Below are positions 53,745 through 62,857 of a stretch of DNA of 64,000 nt, one piece after another. Positions within the stretch are counted from its first letter, which is position 1; every line of letters starts with the position of its first letter. The DNA is taken from the NCBI RefSeq assembly GCF_963977235.1, contig NZ_CAXBOD010000001.1, forward strand, positions 434,001-498,000. Direction: 5' to 3'. The notes under the pieces were generated by a model. The model had not been told where the DNA came from, made no database searches, and saw only the letters and a list, made by a program, of their open reading frames with translations. Origin of the DNA: Albimonas sp963977235. Its GTDB lineage: Bacteria > Pseudomonadota > Alphaproteobacteria > Rhodobacterales > Rhodobacteraceae. The position numbers and the translations under genes are program-made.

Positions 53745-54811
53745 GCGCCGCGGGGAACCGCGCGGAGATCGTCCGCGCCCATTTCCGACGCCAGGCCGCA
53801 AGCTGCGCCCAGCTCGGCTCTCCCTTCACCGCCGCGCTGCTGGAGGGGCTGGCCGAGCGGATGCGCCCGCTGGGGCGGATCGAGACCCGTCTGTTGTCCT
53901 GGCCCGGCGATCCCGGCGACGACGCGCTGGCCCTGCGCGCGGCCGGCGCCTTGCATGCGCTGGCGCGCGAGGGGCGCGACGCCGGGGTCTCGGCCGCCTG
54001 GCCGCCGGGGGCCGAGGGCGATCCGGTCGCCGCGGCGCTGGCCGCCTTCGAGCGCCATGCCGACTGGCTGGACCCGTGGCTGGACGGGCCCCCGCAGACC
54101 AACGAGACCGGGCGCTCGGGCGCGCTGCTGGGCGGGCTGCTGGCGCTGGCCGAGCGCACCGGGGGGATGCCGGTGGACCTGCTCGAGATCGGCGCCTCGG
54201 CCGGGCTGAACCAGAACCTCGACGGCTTCCGCTACGACTTCGGCGAGGAGCGGGGCTGGGGCGAGGCGGACTCGCCCGTGCGGGTGAGGCATGCGTGGCG
54301 CGGGGCGGCTTCGGTGCTCGACGCGCGGCTCGGCGCGCGGCTCGAGATCGCGGCGCGGGCCGGCTGCGACCAGAGCCCGCTGGACCCCGCCGACCCGGCG
54401 GCGCGGGCGCGGCTCGCCGCCTATGTCTGGCCCGACCAGGCCGAGCGTCTGGCCCGGGCCGAGGCCGCCATGGCGCTGGCCGTGGCGCGTCCGCGGCCGG
54501 TCGAGAAGGCGGATGCGGCCGGCTGGATCGAGGCGCGGCTGGCCGCTCCGCAGGCCGAGGGCGTGGCGCGCGTCGTGATGCACTCGATCATGTGGCAGTA
54601 CATGCCGGGCGCGACGCAGGACCGGATCGCGACGGCGCTGGCGGGGGCCGCCTCGCGCGCCTCCGAGCGGCGGCCGCTGGCCTGGCTGCGGATGGAGCCA
54701 GACGGGCGCGAGGGCTCGGCTGCGCTGACCCTGACCCTGGCGCCCGCGGGCGGGGAGCAGACGCTGGCGCGCACCGACTACCACGGGCGCTGGACCGACT
54801 GGGCGCGGTAG
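53741..54811 (+). CDS. DUF2332 family protein
   Basis: 356-residue cytoplasmic protein of the DUF2332 family, function unknown. Recognisable pattern: an N-terminal helical part (HFRRQAASCAQLGSPFTAAL), the segment LLEIGASAGLNQNLDGFRYDF, which looks like the SAM-binding motif I of a methyltransferase, and the C-terminal VMHSIMWQYMPGATQDRI. The G-A-S-A-G-L-N stretch suggests a Rossmann-like fold, so a methyltransferase role is a reasonable guess only. Coupled to the enoyl-CoA hydratase by a four-base overlap. Confidence 0.85.
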   Translation: MSAAGNRAEIVRAHFRRQAASCAQLGSPFTAALLEGLAERMRPLGRIETRLLSWPGDPGDDALALRAAGALHALAREGRDAGVSAAWPPGAEGDPVAAALAAFERHADWLDPWLDGPPQTNETGRSGALLGGLLALAERTGGMPVDLLEIGASAGLNQNLDGFRYDFGEERGWGEADSPVRVRHAWRGAASVLDARLGARLEIAARAGCDQSPLDPADPAARARLAAYVWPDQAERLARAEAAMALAVARPRPVEKADAAGWIEARLAAPQAEGVARVVMHSIMWQYMPGATQDRIATALAGAASRASERRPLAWLRMEPDGREGSAALTLTLAPAGGEQTLARTDYHGRWTDWAR

Positions 54812-54959
54812 GGCGCGCGGTCAGGGACGCGGGGGGGCTGCGCCGGCAACACTTAGAAATGAAGGCGATATCGGCCGTCGCGCCGGGGCAGACGCCTTGC
54901 GCCAGGGGGGCCGCGTCGCGATATTGCCGCCTCCGCCCGCTCTCTTGCCCGAGGTGCGA

Positions 54960-56243
54960 ATGCTGCGTTTCCTGGTCTGGCTGCTGATCCTGGGGAGTCT
55001 CGCGGCGCCGGTGGCGCTGGCGATCGAGCGGACGCCGCGGCTGGCGGCGGCGCCCGCGCCCGACTCCGCGACCTCGCGCGCCTCGACCGACCTCGCGATG
55101 CGGATCTACGGCGCCGCAAGCGGCGACGAGGCGGTCGAGGTCGAGATGACGGCCGCCCAGATCGACGGCCTGTTCGCCACCGCCGCGCGGGCCTTTCCCG
55201 GGCTGCGCGGACGCGCCGAGATCGAGGCGGAGGCGATGCGCCTGACGGTCTCGCTCAGCCCTCCGGCGCTGGAGGGGATCGCCTGGCTGAACCTTGTGGC
55301 AGACGTGGCGCCCTCGAGCGACGGGCTCGATGTGCGGCGGCTGCGCCTCGGCCGGCTGCCGCTGCCGCCGGCGCTGACGCTGGGCCTGGCGCGGCGGCTG
55401 GCGGACATGAGCGCGAGCGAGCCGGTGGGCAGCCTGCTTCTGGGAATGGTCCGCGGCGTCGAAACCGCGCCGGGGCGGGTGCATGTGACGTTGGACCCGC
55501 GGCTGGGCGTCGACGGCCAGGAGGGCGATCCGCGGGTGGCGGACTCGCTGCGCCGGCTGGCCGGGACCGGCGATGTCGAGCGGATCGGCGCCCACTACGA
55601 GGCGCTGGACGCGGCCTCGCGCCGGGGCGACCTCGCGACTGACGGGTCGACGGCGGCCTGGTTCGGCTATGCGCTGAAAAGCGCCGCGGCCGCGGTGGCC
55701 GAGGGGCGCGATCCGCAGGCGGAGACCAGCGCCGCGATCCTGGCGATGGCGGCGCATTGCGGCCGGCGCTGGGCGGTGGAGGCCGCGGTGGGCGAGATCC
55801 CGGCGACGAAGCGGGACTCGCTGTGTCGTCGCACCCGGCTCGCAGGGCGCGGCGACCTGCGGATGCATTTCGCGCTGTCGGCGGCGTTCGAGGCGGCGGG
55901 GAACGCGACCATCTCGTTCGGCATGGGCGAGGTGAAGGAACTGGTCGACGCCTCGGGCGACGGCTCGGGCTTCAGTTTCGACGATATGGCGGCCGACCGG
56001 GCGGGCATCCGCTGGGCGGAGGCCGCGCGCGAGGCCGCGGCGGCCGGCCCCGAGGCGCTGGCCCTTGTGGCCCGGCTGTCGGCGGAGGAAGCGGCGGTGA
56101 TGCCCGCGATCGCGGACCTGCCGTCGTTCATGCAGGAGGCCGCGTTCCGCGACCGGTTCGGCAAGGTCGACAGCCCGGCATACGTGGCCCAGATCGAGGC
56201 CATCGACCGGCGCATCGACGGCCTGCCGCTGCACGCCCGCTGA
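54960..56243 (+). CDS. membrane-anchored protein of unknown function
   Basis: 427 residues; no family recognised. One N-terminal hydrophobic helix (MLRFLVWLLILGSLAAPVAL) acts as signal anchor or signal peptide. A soluble part follows with MTAAQIDGLFATAARAFPGL and a beta-rich stretch, then a C-terminal helical, Ala/Glu-rich region with CGRRW and SLCRR Cys residues. The layout (anchor, then AAQIDGLF motif) faintly recalls DUF2140/YpmS-type extracytoplasmic proteins. ATG at 54960 follows GAGGTG by four bases; the upstream in-frame start would put 21 Pro-rich residues before the helix. Monocistronic-looking. Confidence 0.65.
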   Translation: MLRFLVWLLILGSLAAPVALAIERTPRLAAAPAPDSATSRASTDLAMRIYGAASGDEAVEVEMTAAQIDGLFATAARAFPGLRGRAEIEAEAMRLTVSLSPPALEGIAWLNLVADVAPSSDGLDVRRLRLGRLPLPPALTLGLARRLADMSASEPVGSLLLGMVRGVETAPGRVHVTLDPRLGVDGQEGDPRVADSLRRLAGTGDVERIGAHYEALDAASRRGDLATDGSTAAWFGYALKSAAAAVAEGRDPQAETSAAILAMAAHCGRRWAVEAAVGEIPATKRDSLCRRTRLAGRGDLRMHFALSAAFEAAGNATISFGMGEVKELVDASGDGSGFSFDDMAADRAGIRWAEAAREAAAAGPEALALVARLSAEEAAVMPAIADLPSFMQEAAFRDRFGKVDSPAYVAQIEAIDRRIDGLPLHAR

Positions 56244-56652
56244 ACGGGCGCCGCGCGACGCGAGCGCCCGGACCCGCCGCTCCGCGCGCGGCGCGCTTGA
56301 GCCGGGCGCGCCGCGCGCGACGTCGCCTCCCCGCGCCCGGGGCGAGCGGGGCGGCCGTGACGCCCGCGCATCCCCACCGGCCGAAAGACCTCGGCGAGCG
56401 GCGCCGCGCCCGCCCCGCGCCGCGGGCCGAACGCCCCCACAGACGCGCCCCCCGACGCGGCGCTTCGCCGCCGAAGCCGCCCGCGAGACCGTCTCCGATC
56501 CGCCTCACCTTTACGCAAAGGGCGCCCCCTGCGCCGCATCGCGGTCTTGCCGCGCCGCGTCATTTCGGTCATGGAGCCCGCGACCGATGGCGCCCGCGCA
56601 GTCTTAGCGGGGGGGCGCCCGCCCCCCGATTCCGACCGACGGACCCAACACG
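56244..56652. other. intergenic region before typA
   Basis: 409 bases, no gene supported. The left two thirds are extremely GC-rich. Near the right end GGGGGGCG-N2-CGCCCCCC (56610-56627) is a perfect dyad in the probable typA leader, 26 bases before its start; it could slow or regulate initiation, or simply reflect base composition. Confidence 0.45.
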
Positions 56653-58482
56653 ATGCAGCTTCGCAACATCGCCATCATCGCCCATGTCGACCATGGCAAG
56701 ACCACGCTGGTCGACGCGCTCCTGCGCCAGTCCGGCGCCTTCCGCGAGAACCAGGCCGTCGCCGAGCGCGCCATGGACTCCAACGATCTCGAGCGCGAGC
56801 GCGGCATCACCATCCTCGCCAAGGCCACCTCGGTCGAGTTCGAGGGCGCGCGCATCAACATCGTCGACACCCCCGGCCACGCCGACTTCGGCGGCGAGGT
56901 CGAGCGGATCCTGTCGATGGTCGACGGCGCCATCCTGCTGGTCGACGCGGCCGAGGGCCCGATGCCCCAGACCAAGTTCGTCACCCAGAAGGCCCTGCGC
57001 CTGGGCCTGCGCCCGATCGTGGTGCTGAACAAGGTCGACAAGCCCGACGCCGATCCCGACCGCGCGCTGGACGAGGTCTTCGACATGTTCGCGGCGCTTG
57101 ACGCCGACGAGCATCAGCTGGACTTCCCCGTGCTCTACGCCTCCGGCCGCGCCGGCTGGGCGGACGATGAGCTCGAGGGGCCGCGCGAGAACCTTTCGGC
57201 CCTGTTCCACAAGGTGATGGAGCATGTGCCCGAGCCCAAGCAGGTCGCCAACGTCGACCAGCCCTTCACCATGCTGGCCACCACGCTGGAGGCCGATCCC
57301 TTCATCGGCCGCCTGCTGACCGGCCGGGTCGAGACCGGCAAGATCGTCTCCGGCGCCACGATCAAGGCCCTGCGCCCCGGCACCGGCGAGATCGAGCGGT
57401 TCCGCGTCTCCAAGATCCTGGCCTTCCGCGGCCTCGGCCGTCAGCCGGTCGAGAGCGCCGAGGCCGGCGACATCGTGGCGCTGGCCGGGCTGACCAAGTC
57501 GACGGTCGCCGACACCCTGTGCGACCCCTCGATCTCCGAGCCGCTGAACGCCCAGCCGATCGATCCGCCGACCATCGCGGTGACCTTCTCGATCAACGAC
57601 AGCCCGCTGGCCGGCCGCGACGGCGAAAAGGTGCAGAGCCGGGTGATCCGCGACCGGTTGATGCGCGAGGCCGAAGGCAACGTCGCCATCCGCATCACCG
57701 ACACCGCCGAGAAGGACGCTTTCGAGGTCGCCGGCCGCGGCGAGCTGCAGATCGGCGTGCTGATCGAGAACATGCGCCGCGAGGGCTTCGAGCTGAGCGT
57801 CTCGCGCCCGCGCGTGATGATGCGCGACGAGGGCGGCAAGCGCCTCGAGCCGATCGAGGAAGTCACCGTCGACGTCGACGAGGAGTTCTCGGGCGCGGTG
57901 GTCGACAAGCTCAGCCAGCGCAAGGCGGAAATGACCGAGATGCGCCCCTCGGGCGGCGGCAAGAATCGCATCGTGTTCCTGGCCCCGGCCCGCGGGTTGA
58001 TCGGCTATCATGGCGAGTTCCTGACCGACACCCGCGGCACCGGCATCATGAACCGCGTGTTCCACAGCTGGGCCGAGTGGAAGGGCCCGATCCCCGGCCG
58101 ACGCCACGGGGTGCTGATCTCGATGGAGCAGGGGGACTCTGTCGCCTATGCGCTTTTCAACCTGGAGGAGAGGGGGCGTCTGATCATCGGGTCGGGCGAG
58201 CCGGTCTACCAGGGCATGATCATCGGCGAGAACGCGCGTCCCGGCGACCTGGACGTGAACCCGCTGAAGGGCAAGAAGCTGACCAACGTCCGCGCCTCGG
58301 GCAAGGACGACGCGGTGACGCTGACCACGCCGCGCCGCTTCGGTCTGGAGGAGGCGATCGCCTTTATCGAGCCGGACGAACTGGTTGAGGTCACGCCGAA
58401 GGCGATTCGTCTGCGTAAGCGCTTCCTGGACCCGCATGAGCGCAAGCGCGACGCGCGGGCCTCGCAGGCCGGGGCCGCTTGA
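56653..58482 (+). CDS. typA: ribosome-associated GTPase TypA/BipA
   Basis: Translational GTPase that helps 50S assembly and growth under stress such as cold. G1 is AHVDHGKTTL (residues 10-19), G2 region RERGITI, G3 DTPGHADFGG, G4 NKVDK; then domain II, EF-G-like domains III and V (RPRVMMRDEGGKRLEPIEEV, read in part) and the TypA-specific C-terminus ending FLDPHERKRDARAS. 609 residues, full length. ATG at 56653 begins MQLRNIAIIAHVDHGK. Followed by a separate regulator gene; no terminator obvious between them. Confidence 0.97.
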   Translation: MQLRNIAIIAHVDHGKTTLVDALLRQSGAFRENQAVAERAMDSNDLERERGITILAKATSVEFEGARINIVDTPGHADFGGEVERILSMVDGAILLVDAAEGPMPQTKFVTQKALRLGLRPIVVLNKVDKPDADPDRALDEVFDMFAALDADEHQLDFPVLYASGRAGWADDELEGPRENLSALFHKVMEHVPEPKQVANVDQPFTMLATTLEADPFIGRLLTGRVETGKIVSGATIKALRPGTGEIERFRVSKILAFRGLGRQPVESAEAGDIVALAGLTKSTVADTLCDPSISEPLNAQPIDPPTIAVTFSINDSPLAGRDGEKVQSRVIRDRLMREAEGNVAIRITDTAEKDAFEVAGRGELQIGVLIENMRREGFELSVSRPRVMMRDEGGKRLEPIEEVTVDVDEEFSGAVVDKLSQRKAEMTEMRPSGGGKNRIVFLAPARGLIGYHGEFLTDTRGTGIMNRVFHSWAEWKGPIPGRRHGVLISMEQGDSVAYALFNLEERGRLIIGSGEPVYQGMIIGENARPGDLDVNPLKGKKLTNVRASGKDDAVTLTTPRRFGLEEAIAFIEPDELVEVTPKAIRLRKRFLDPHERKRDARASQAGAA

Positions 58483-58710
58483 CGCTGCTTCCGATTGTCC
58501 CGATTCCATACGAATTCACGGTTTCTCCTGTCATCGGACTGGAACCCTGAGTTGTGTGCGCGCCCTAGTTGTGCGTAGAATTCCACGTGGCGTGACCGTG
58601 TCCGGGCGGGCCGCGTGATTTTCTGGCTTGTGCAGCCGCGAGTTGGTGCGGCCGCCTGAGATGCTCGGACCCGACAAGTGAGTTCGAGTGAAGTCAGGAG
58701 CACGAAGAAC

Positions 58711-59094
58711 ATGAAGCATCCCGTAGACGCGCACGTCGGGAAACGTGTGCGCCACCGTCGCTGGATGATGGGCATGACCCAGCAACAGCTCGGCGACATG
58801 GTGGGAATCAAGTTTCAGCAGATCCAGAAATATGAGACCGGCATGAACCGCATCAGCGCCTCGCGCCTGTGGGACATCGCCAAGGCGCTGGAAGTGCCGA
58901 TCAATTATTTCTTCGAAGGGCTGGAGTCTGAATCGCTGACCGACGCCGCCGAGACCGAGTCCGCCTCGGCTTCGCGGGGCGACCTGCTGGCGGACAAGGA
59001 GGCGCTGGAACTGGTGCGCTCCTACTACGCCATACCCGAGAACCAGCGCCGTCGGTTGTTCGACCTGGCGCGGGTTTTGTCAGAAGCGGCCTGA
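58711..59094 (+). CDS. XRE-family HTH regulator, PraR-like
   Basis: 127-residue DNA-binding protein. The helix-turn-helix lies at residues about 10-65: VGKRVRHRRWMMGMTQQQLG, then DMVGIKFQQIQKYETGMNRI and SASRLWDIAKALEVPINYFF. This is the alphaproteobacterial PraR/SinR-like group, which in rhizobia represses biofilm, adhesin and quorum-sensing genes; its target here is unknown. C-terminal helix LVRSYYAIPENQRRRLFDLA is also typical. ATG at 58711 chosen as it starts the conserved HPVDAHVG; an in-frame GTG at 58678 has no clear advantage. AGGAG stands 11 bases upstream. Own terminator downstream. Confidence 0.88.
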   Translation: MKHPVDAHVGKRVRHRRWMMGMTQQQLGDMVGIKFQQIQKYETGMNRISASRLWDIAKALEVPINYFFEGLESESLTDAAETESASASRGDLLADKEALELVRSYYAIPENQRRRLFDLARVLSEAA

Positions 59095-59582
59095 GGCCGC
59101 GGGCCGCAGCCGGAAAGCAGACGGCAGACGCGACGCGACGCCGGGGCGAGGGACCCGGTGCAGCGCGGAGACGCGGCGCCTGGGGAGCCATCCGGCAGGC
59201 CATGAGGAACAGGGGACCGGAAGCGTAGGGGTACGCTTCCGGTCCTTTCGTTTGAGAGAGCGCGGACCGTTTCAGGGCGCAAGCCCCCGCTCCTCGACCC
59301 TCCACCGTTCCGCGCAACCTGTCGTTTCGCTCCCGAATTTTCGACGGTCGCGCATGGCCCGAACGGCCTGATCCGCCGGATCCGGCTCAACGGATCCCGA
59401 TCGTCCGCCCCCTTCGCCCGACCTCGTCCTGCCGAGCCCGGCTGTGCGATCCCGTCCGCGGCGCCTGAGCGGCCGGGAGCGGGGCGCGGGGGCGGGACGT
59501 GTCCGGCGATCCGTGCTATGCGGCGAGCCTCGCCCCCCGGCCTTGCCGCCGCCTATTCTCCTCGTCCGGACGACCTTCGCCG
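59095..59582. other. intergenic region containing a strong terminator, no gene seen
   Basis: 488 bases between the HTH gene and the HisN-like gene. The terminator at 59214-59253 is the only clear element. The stretch TTTCGCTCCCGAATTTTCGA at about 59325-59344 is locally AT-rich and may belong to the next promoter. Confidence 0.4.
59214..59253 (+). terminator. intrinsic terminator after the PraR-like gene
   Basis: GGACCGGAAGCGTA, loop GGGG, TACGCTTCCGGTCC, then TTTCGTTT: a perfect 14-base stem with a T-rich tail, 119 bases after the stop. Confidence 0.9.
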
Positions 59583-60416
59583 ATGACCGACGCCGCCGCT
59601 TCCTCGCCCTCTCCCGCGCTTCGCCCCCAGGTCGCCGCGGCGCTGGCCGCCGCCCTGCGCGCGGCCGACGCCGCCCGCCCGGCGGCGCTGGCGCATTTCC
59701 GGACCGAGGGGCTCTCGGCCGAGAACAAGGACGTCGGCGGAGGGTTCGACCCCGTCACCGCCGCCGACCGCGGGGTCGAGGCGGCGATCCGCGAGGTGCT
59801 GGCGCGCGAGCGCCCCGGCGACGGCGTGCTGGGCGAGGAACAGGCGGCGACGCCCTCGACCTCGGGTCTGACCTGGGTCGTGGATCCGATCGACGGGACC
59901 CGCGCCTACCTGATCGGGGCGCCCACCTGGGGCGTGCTGATCGGCCTGAACGACGGGACCCGCCCGGTGCTGGGCCTGATGGACCAGCCCCATGTCGGCG
60001 AGCGCTTCTGGGGCGACGGCGACAGCGCCTGGTGGGCCAGGGACGGCCAGCCGCCCCGCCGGATGCGCGCCCGCCGCGGCGTGCCGCTGGCCGAGGCGCG
60101 TCTGTGCTCGACCTTCCCCGAAGTCGGGACGCAGGCCGAGCGCCTGGCCTTCGAGCGGGTCCGCGACCGGGCGCGCCTGACCCGCTACGGGCTCGACTGC
60201 ACCGGCTACGCGCTGCTGGCGGCCGGGGGCGTGGACCTGGTGGTGGAGGCGGGGCTCTACGCCTACGACGTGCAGGCGCTGATCCCGATCGTCGAGGGCG
60301 CGGGCGGAGTGATCACCACGTGGGAGGGGGGCGACCCCCAGGACGGCGGCCGGGTGCTGGCCGCAGGTTCCCCCGAGTTGCACGCCGAGGCGATGGCGCT
60401 GCTGGCAGGGGCCTGA
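59583..60416 (+). CDS. inositol-monophosphatase-family phosphatase, HisN-like
   Basis: Mg-dependent phosphomonoesterase of 277 residues. Metal-binding motifs: FDPVTAADRGVEAAI, the GEE pair in GVLGEEQA, WVVDPIDGTRAYLIGAPTWG, and the C-terminal YDVQALIPIVEGAGG. The DGTRAYxxG form and GLMDQPHVGE match histidinol-phosphatase HisN-type members rather than SuhB. Likely histidinol-phosphate dephosphorylation, but related enzymes act on inositol phosphate or PAP. The ATG at 59583 (MTDAAAS) is taken; a longer in-frame start at 59499 adds 28 residues without conservation. No strong ribosome site is visible. Confidence 0.8.
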   Translation: MTDAAASSPSPALRPQVAAALAAALRAADAARPAALAHFRTEGLSAENKDVGGGFDPVTAADRGVEAAIREVLARERPGDGVLGEEQAATPSTSGLTWVVDPIDGTRAYLIGAPTWGVLIGLNDGTRPVLGLMDQPHVGERFWGDGDSAWWARDGQPPRRMRARRGVPLAEARLCSTFPEVGTQAERLAFERVRDRARLTRYGLDCTGYALLAAGGVDLVVEAGLYAYDVQALIPIVEGAGGVITTWEGGDPQDGGRVLAAGSPELHAEAMALLAGA

Positions 60417-60421
60417 GCCGG

Positions 60422-60542
60422 GGCCATCCTTCGCCGGATGGCCGAATGGAGGGGCGCCGGCCTAGCGCCGGCGGCGCGGCCTCGCGCGTCCACGGGACGC
60501 GCGCGCAGGCTGGGCCTGCGCGCCCGCGCTGCCGCGCGGGCG
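60422..60542. repeat. array of five consecutive GC-rich hairpins
   Basis: Starting six bases after the HisN-like stop: GGCCATCC/GGATGGCC (60422-60443), CGCCGGC/GCCGGCG (60455-60473), GCGCGTCC/GGACGCGC (60484-60502), CGCGCAGGC/GCCTGCGCG (60502-60522) and CGCCCGCGC/GCGCGGGCG (60521-60542). All arms are perfect complements with short loops. The first is probably the terminator; the rest are unexplained. Confidence 0.7.
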
Positions 60543-60755
60543 AGGCCGCTGGCGCCCGGTTGCGGGCGGCGCGCGCGGGTCCCGGCCCCGGCCCCCGGGC
60601 TCGACGGGCGCCAGGGCGCGGACCGGCGGGGGCGGTTCGGCCGGGGCATGCCCCTGGCGCGCCGGGGCGCGGCGGCCCTGCGGCGCCCGCCGTGGCGGAG
60701 GTCGGCGCCCTCGGCGCGGATTGACCGATGCGGCGCGCCGCGTCAGAGAGCGCGC

Positions 60756-61514
60756 ATGTCCGCACCCGATCCCACTGCGCGCGCGCCCCGGCAGCGACTC
60801 GACCAGGCCCTGGTCGCGCGGGGCCTTGTCGAAAGCCGCGCCCGCGCCCAGGCGCTGATCGCGGCAGGCGCGGTGACGCTCGACGGCGCGCCGGCGACGC
60901 GGGCGTCGGCGAAGGTGGCCCCGGGCGTCGCCATCGAACTGGTTGCCGATCCGCTGCCCTGGGTCTCGCGCGCCGCGCTGAAGCTCGCCCATGCGCTGGA
61001 CGCGTTCGGCCTGGCGCCGGAGGGCGAGGCGCTGGACCTCGGCGCCTCGACCGGCGGTTTCACCGAGGTGCTGCTGGCCCGCGGCGCGGCGCGGGTTCAT
61101 GCCGTCGACGCGGGCCGCGGCCAGCTTCACGCGAAGCTGCGCGAGAACCCGCGGGTGGTCAGCCTCGAGGGGCTGAACGCCCGCGATCTCGTCCCCGGCG
61201 CGGTTCCCGCGCCCGACTGGATCGTCGCGGACCTGTCCTTCATCGGCCTCGCCAAGGCGCTGCCCCCCGCGCTGGCGATGGCCAGACCCGGCGCCTGTCT
61301 GGTGGCCCTGGTCAAGCCGCAGTTCGAGGCCGGCCCCGCTGACGTCGGCCGCGGCGGCCTGGTGCGTGACCCGGCCGTGCACGCGCGCGTCCGGGCCGAG
61401 GTGCGCGCCTTCCTCGAAACCTCCGGCTGGACCGTGACCCACGAGGGCGTCAGCCCGATCGAGGGCGGCGACGGCAACCGGGAATTCCTCATTTCAGCGG
61501 AGAAGCCACGATGA
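60756..61514 (+). CDS. tlyA: TlyA family rRNA (cytidine-2'-O)-methyltransferase
   Basis: Methylates ribosomal RNA riboses (16S and in some bacteria 23S). N-terminal S4 RNA-binding domain (QRLDQALVARGLVESRARAQ, then LIAAGAVTLDG), then a Rossmann methyltransferase: LDLGASTGGFTEVLLARG (SAM motif), VHAVDAGRGQLHAKL, ADLSFIGLAKALP and LVKPQFEAG. 252 residues. ATG at 60756 (MSAPDP). It overlaps the next methyltransferase gene by four bases (ATGA), making an RNA-modification pair. In alphaproteobacteria tlyA commonly follows dxs; here dxs is 8 kb away. Confidence 0.92.
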   Translation: MSAPDPTARAPRQRLDQALVARGLVESRARAQALIAAGAVTLDGAPATRASAKVAPGVAIELVADPLPWVSRAALKLAHALDAFGLAPEGEALDLGASTGGFTEVLLARGAARVHAVDAGRGQLHAKLRENPRVVSLEGLNARDLVPGAVPAPDWIVADLSFIGLAKALPPALAMARPGACLVALVKPQFEAGPADVGRGGLVRDPAVHARVRAEVRAFLETSGWTVTHEGVSPIEGGDGNREFLISAEKPR

Positions 61515-62749
61515 CCGAAGCCGTCTCCGAACTCGAGATCGCCCGCCTGGGTCGCCATGGCGACGGGGTCGACGCGACCGGCGAGATCTTTGCCGCGCTG
61601 ACCCTGCCCGGAGAGCGCGTCCGCGGCGCGATCGAAGCCGGGCGGATGGAGGCGCCCGAGATCCTGGCCGCCTCGCCCGACCGCGCCGCGCCGCCCTGCC
61701 GCCACTTCGGGACCTGCGGGGGCTGCGCGCTGCAGCATGCCTCGGACGGGTTCGTGGCCGACTGGAAACGCGAGCGGGTGATCGAGGCGCTGGCCTCCCG
61801 CGGGCTGGAGGCGGAGGTGCGCGCCACCGCCACCTCGCCCGCCGGGACGCGGCGGCGGGCGACGTTCTCGGCCCGGCGCACGCGCAACTCGGCCATCGTG
61901 GGCTTCCATGAGCGGCGCGAGGCCCGGCTGGCCGAGGTTCCCGACTGCCAGGTTCTGGACCCCGCCATCCTCGCCGGGATCGAAGGTCTGCGGGCCATCG
62001 TCGTGGCCGGCGCCGGGCGGCGGGGCGAGATGAAGCTGGCCGTCACCGCCGCCGAGGCGGGGCTGGACGTGGACGCCCGCGGGGGGCGCGCGCTCGACGC
62101 GGGCCTGCGGGTGGAACTGGCGCGGCTGGCGGGCGAGGCCGGGCTGGCGCGCCTGTCGTGGGAGGGCGAGCCGGTGGCCGCCCCCCATCCCCCGGTCGTC
62201 GCGATGGGCATCGCGCGCCCGGTGCTGCCGCCCGCCTCGTTCCTGCAGGCGACGCCGGAGGGCGAGGCGGCGCTGGCCGCGGCGGTGGACGAGGCCGTGG
62301 GGCCCAGGACGGCCCGGGCCGCCGACCTGTTCTGCGGCGTCGGCGCCTTCGCCCTGCGGCTGGCCGAGCGGATGGAGGTCCGCGCCTGGGACAGCGACCG
62401 GGCGATGGTGGCGGCGCTGGCCGGCGCCTGGCGCGGCTCCGGCGGGCGCCTGCGCCGGATCGAGGCCGAGGCGCGCGACCTGTTCAAGCGCCCCCTTCTG
62501 GGACCGGAGCTGAAGGGCCTCGGCGCGGTGGTCATCGACCCGCCGCGCGCCGGCGCCAGAGCGCAGTCCGAGGCGCTGGCGACCTCGGCGATCCCTCGCA
62601 TCGCCGCCGTCTCCTGCAACCCCGAGACCTTCGCCCGCGACGCCCGCATCCTCGTCGACGGCGGCTATCGGCTGGACTGGGTGCTGCCGGTGGACCAGTT
62701 CCGCTGGTCGGCCCACGTGGAGCTGGCGGCGGCCTTCTCGAAGCGCTGA
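61511..62749 (+). CDS. class I SAM-dependent RNA m5U methyltransferase, RlmD/TrmA family
   Basis: 23S rRNA or tRNA uracil-C5 methyltransferase of the RumA family, 412 residues. The iron-sulfur Cys cluster CRHFGTCGGCALQH lies at about residues 63-76; a short N-terminal TRAM-like segment precedes it. SAM motif ADLFCGVGAFALRLAERM, catalytic region SCNPETFARDARIL with the nucleophilic Cys, and the ending DQFRWSAHVELAAAF are standard. Which uridine is modified cannot be told. Coupled to tlyA by overlap. Confidence 0.9.
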   Translation: MTEAVSELEIARLGRHGDGVDATGEIFAALTLPGERVRGAIEAGRMEAPEILAASPDRAAPPCRHFGTCGGCALQHASDGFVADWKRERVIEALASRGLEAEVRATATSPAGTRRRATFSARRTRNSAIVGFHERREARLAEVPDCQVLDPAILAGIEGLRAIVVAGAGRRGEMKLAVTAAEAGLDVDARGGRALDAGLRVELARLAGEAGLARLSWEGEPVAAPHPPVVAMGIARPVLPPASFLQATPEGEAALAAAVDEAVGPRTARAADLFCGVGAFALRLAERMEVRAWDSDRAMVAALAGAWRGSGGRLRRIEAEARDLFKRPLLGPELKGLGAVVIDPPRAGARAQSEALATSAIPRIAAVSCNPETFARDARILVDGGYRLDWVLPVDQFRWSAHVELAAAFSKR

Positions 62750-62857
62750 GCCCGCGGGGCCCCGCGGCGCCCCCGCTCCCGCTCCCGCCGCCCCGGGCTT
62801 GCCCCGAGGCTTGCCGCCGCCGACTGGGGGGGCTGGGGCGCGGGCTCCGGGCCCCGG

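Noticed and set aside
59499..59582. Upstream start for the HisN-like gene adding 28 residues
   Set aside because: The extra residues (Cys/Arg/Pro/Ser-rich) are unlike the family N-terminus and precede a better-placed ATG.
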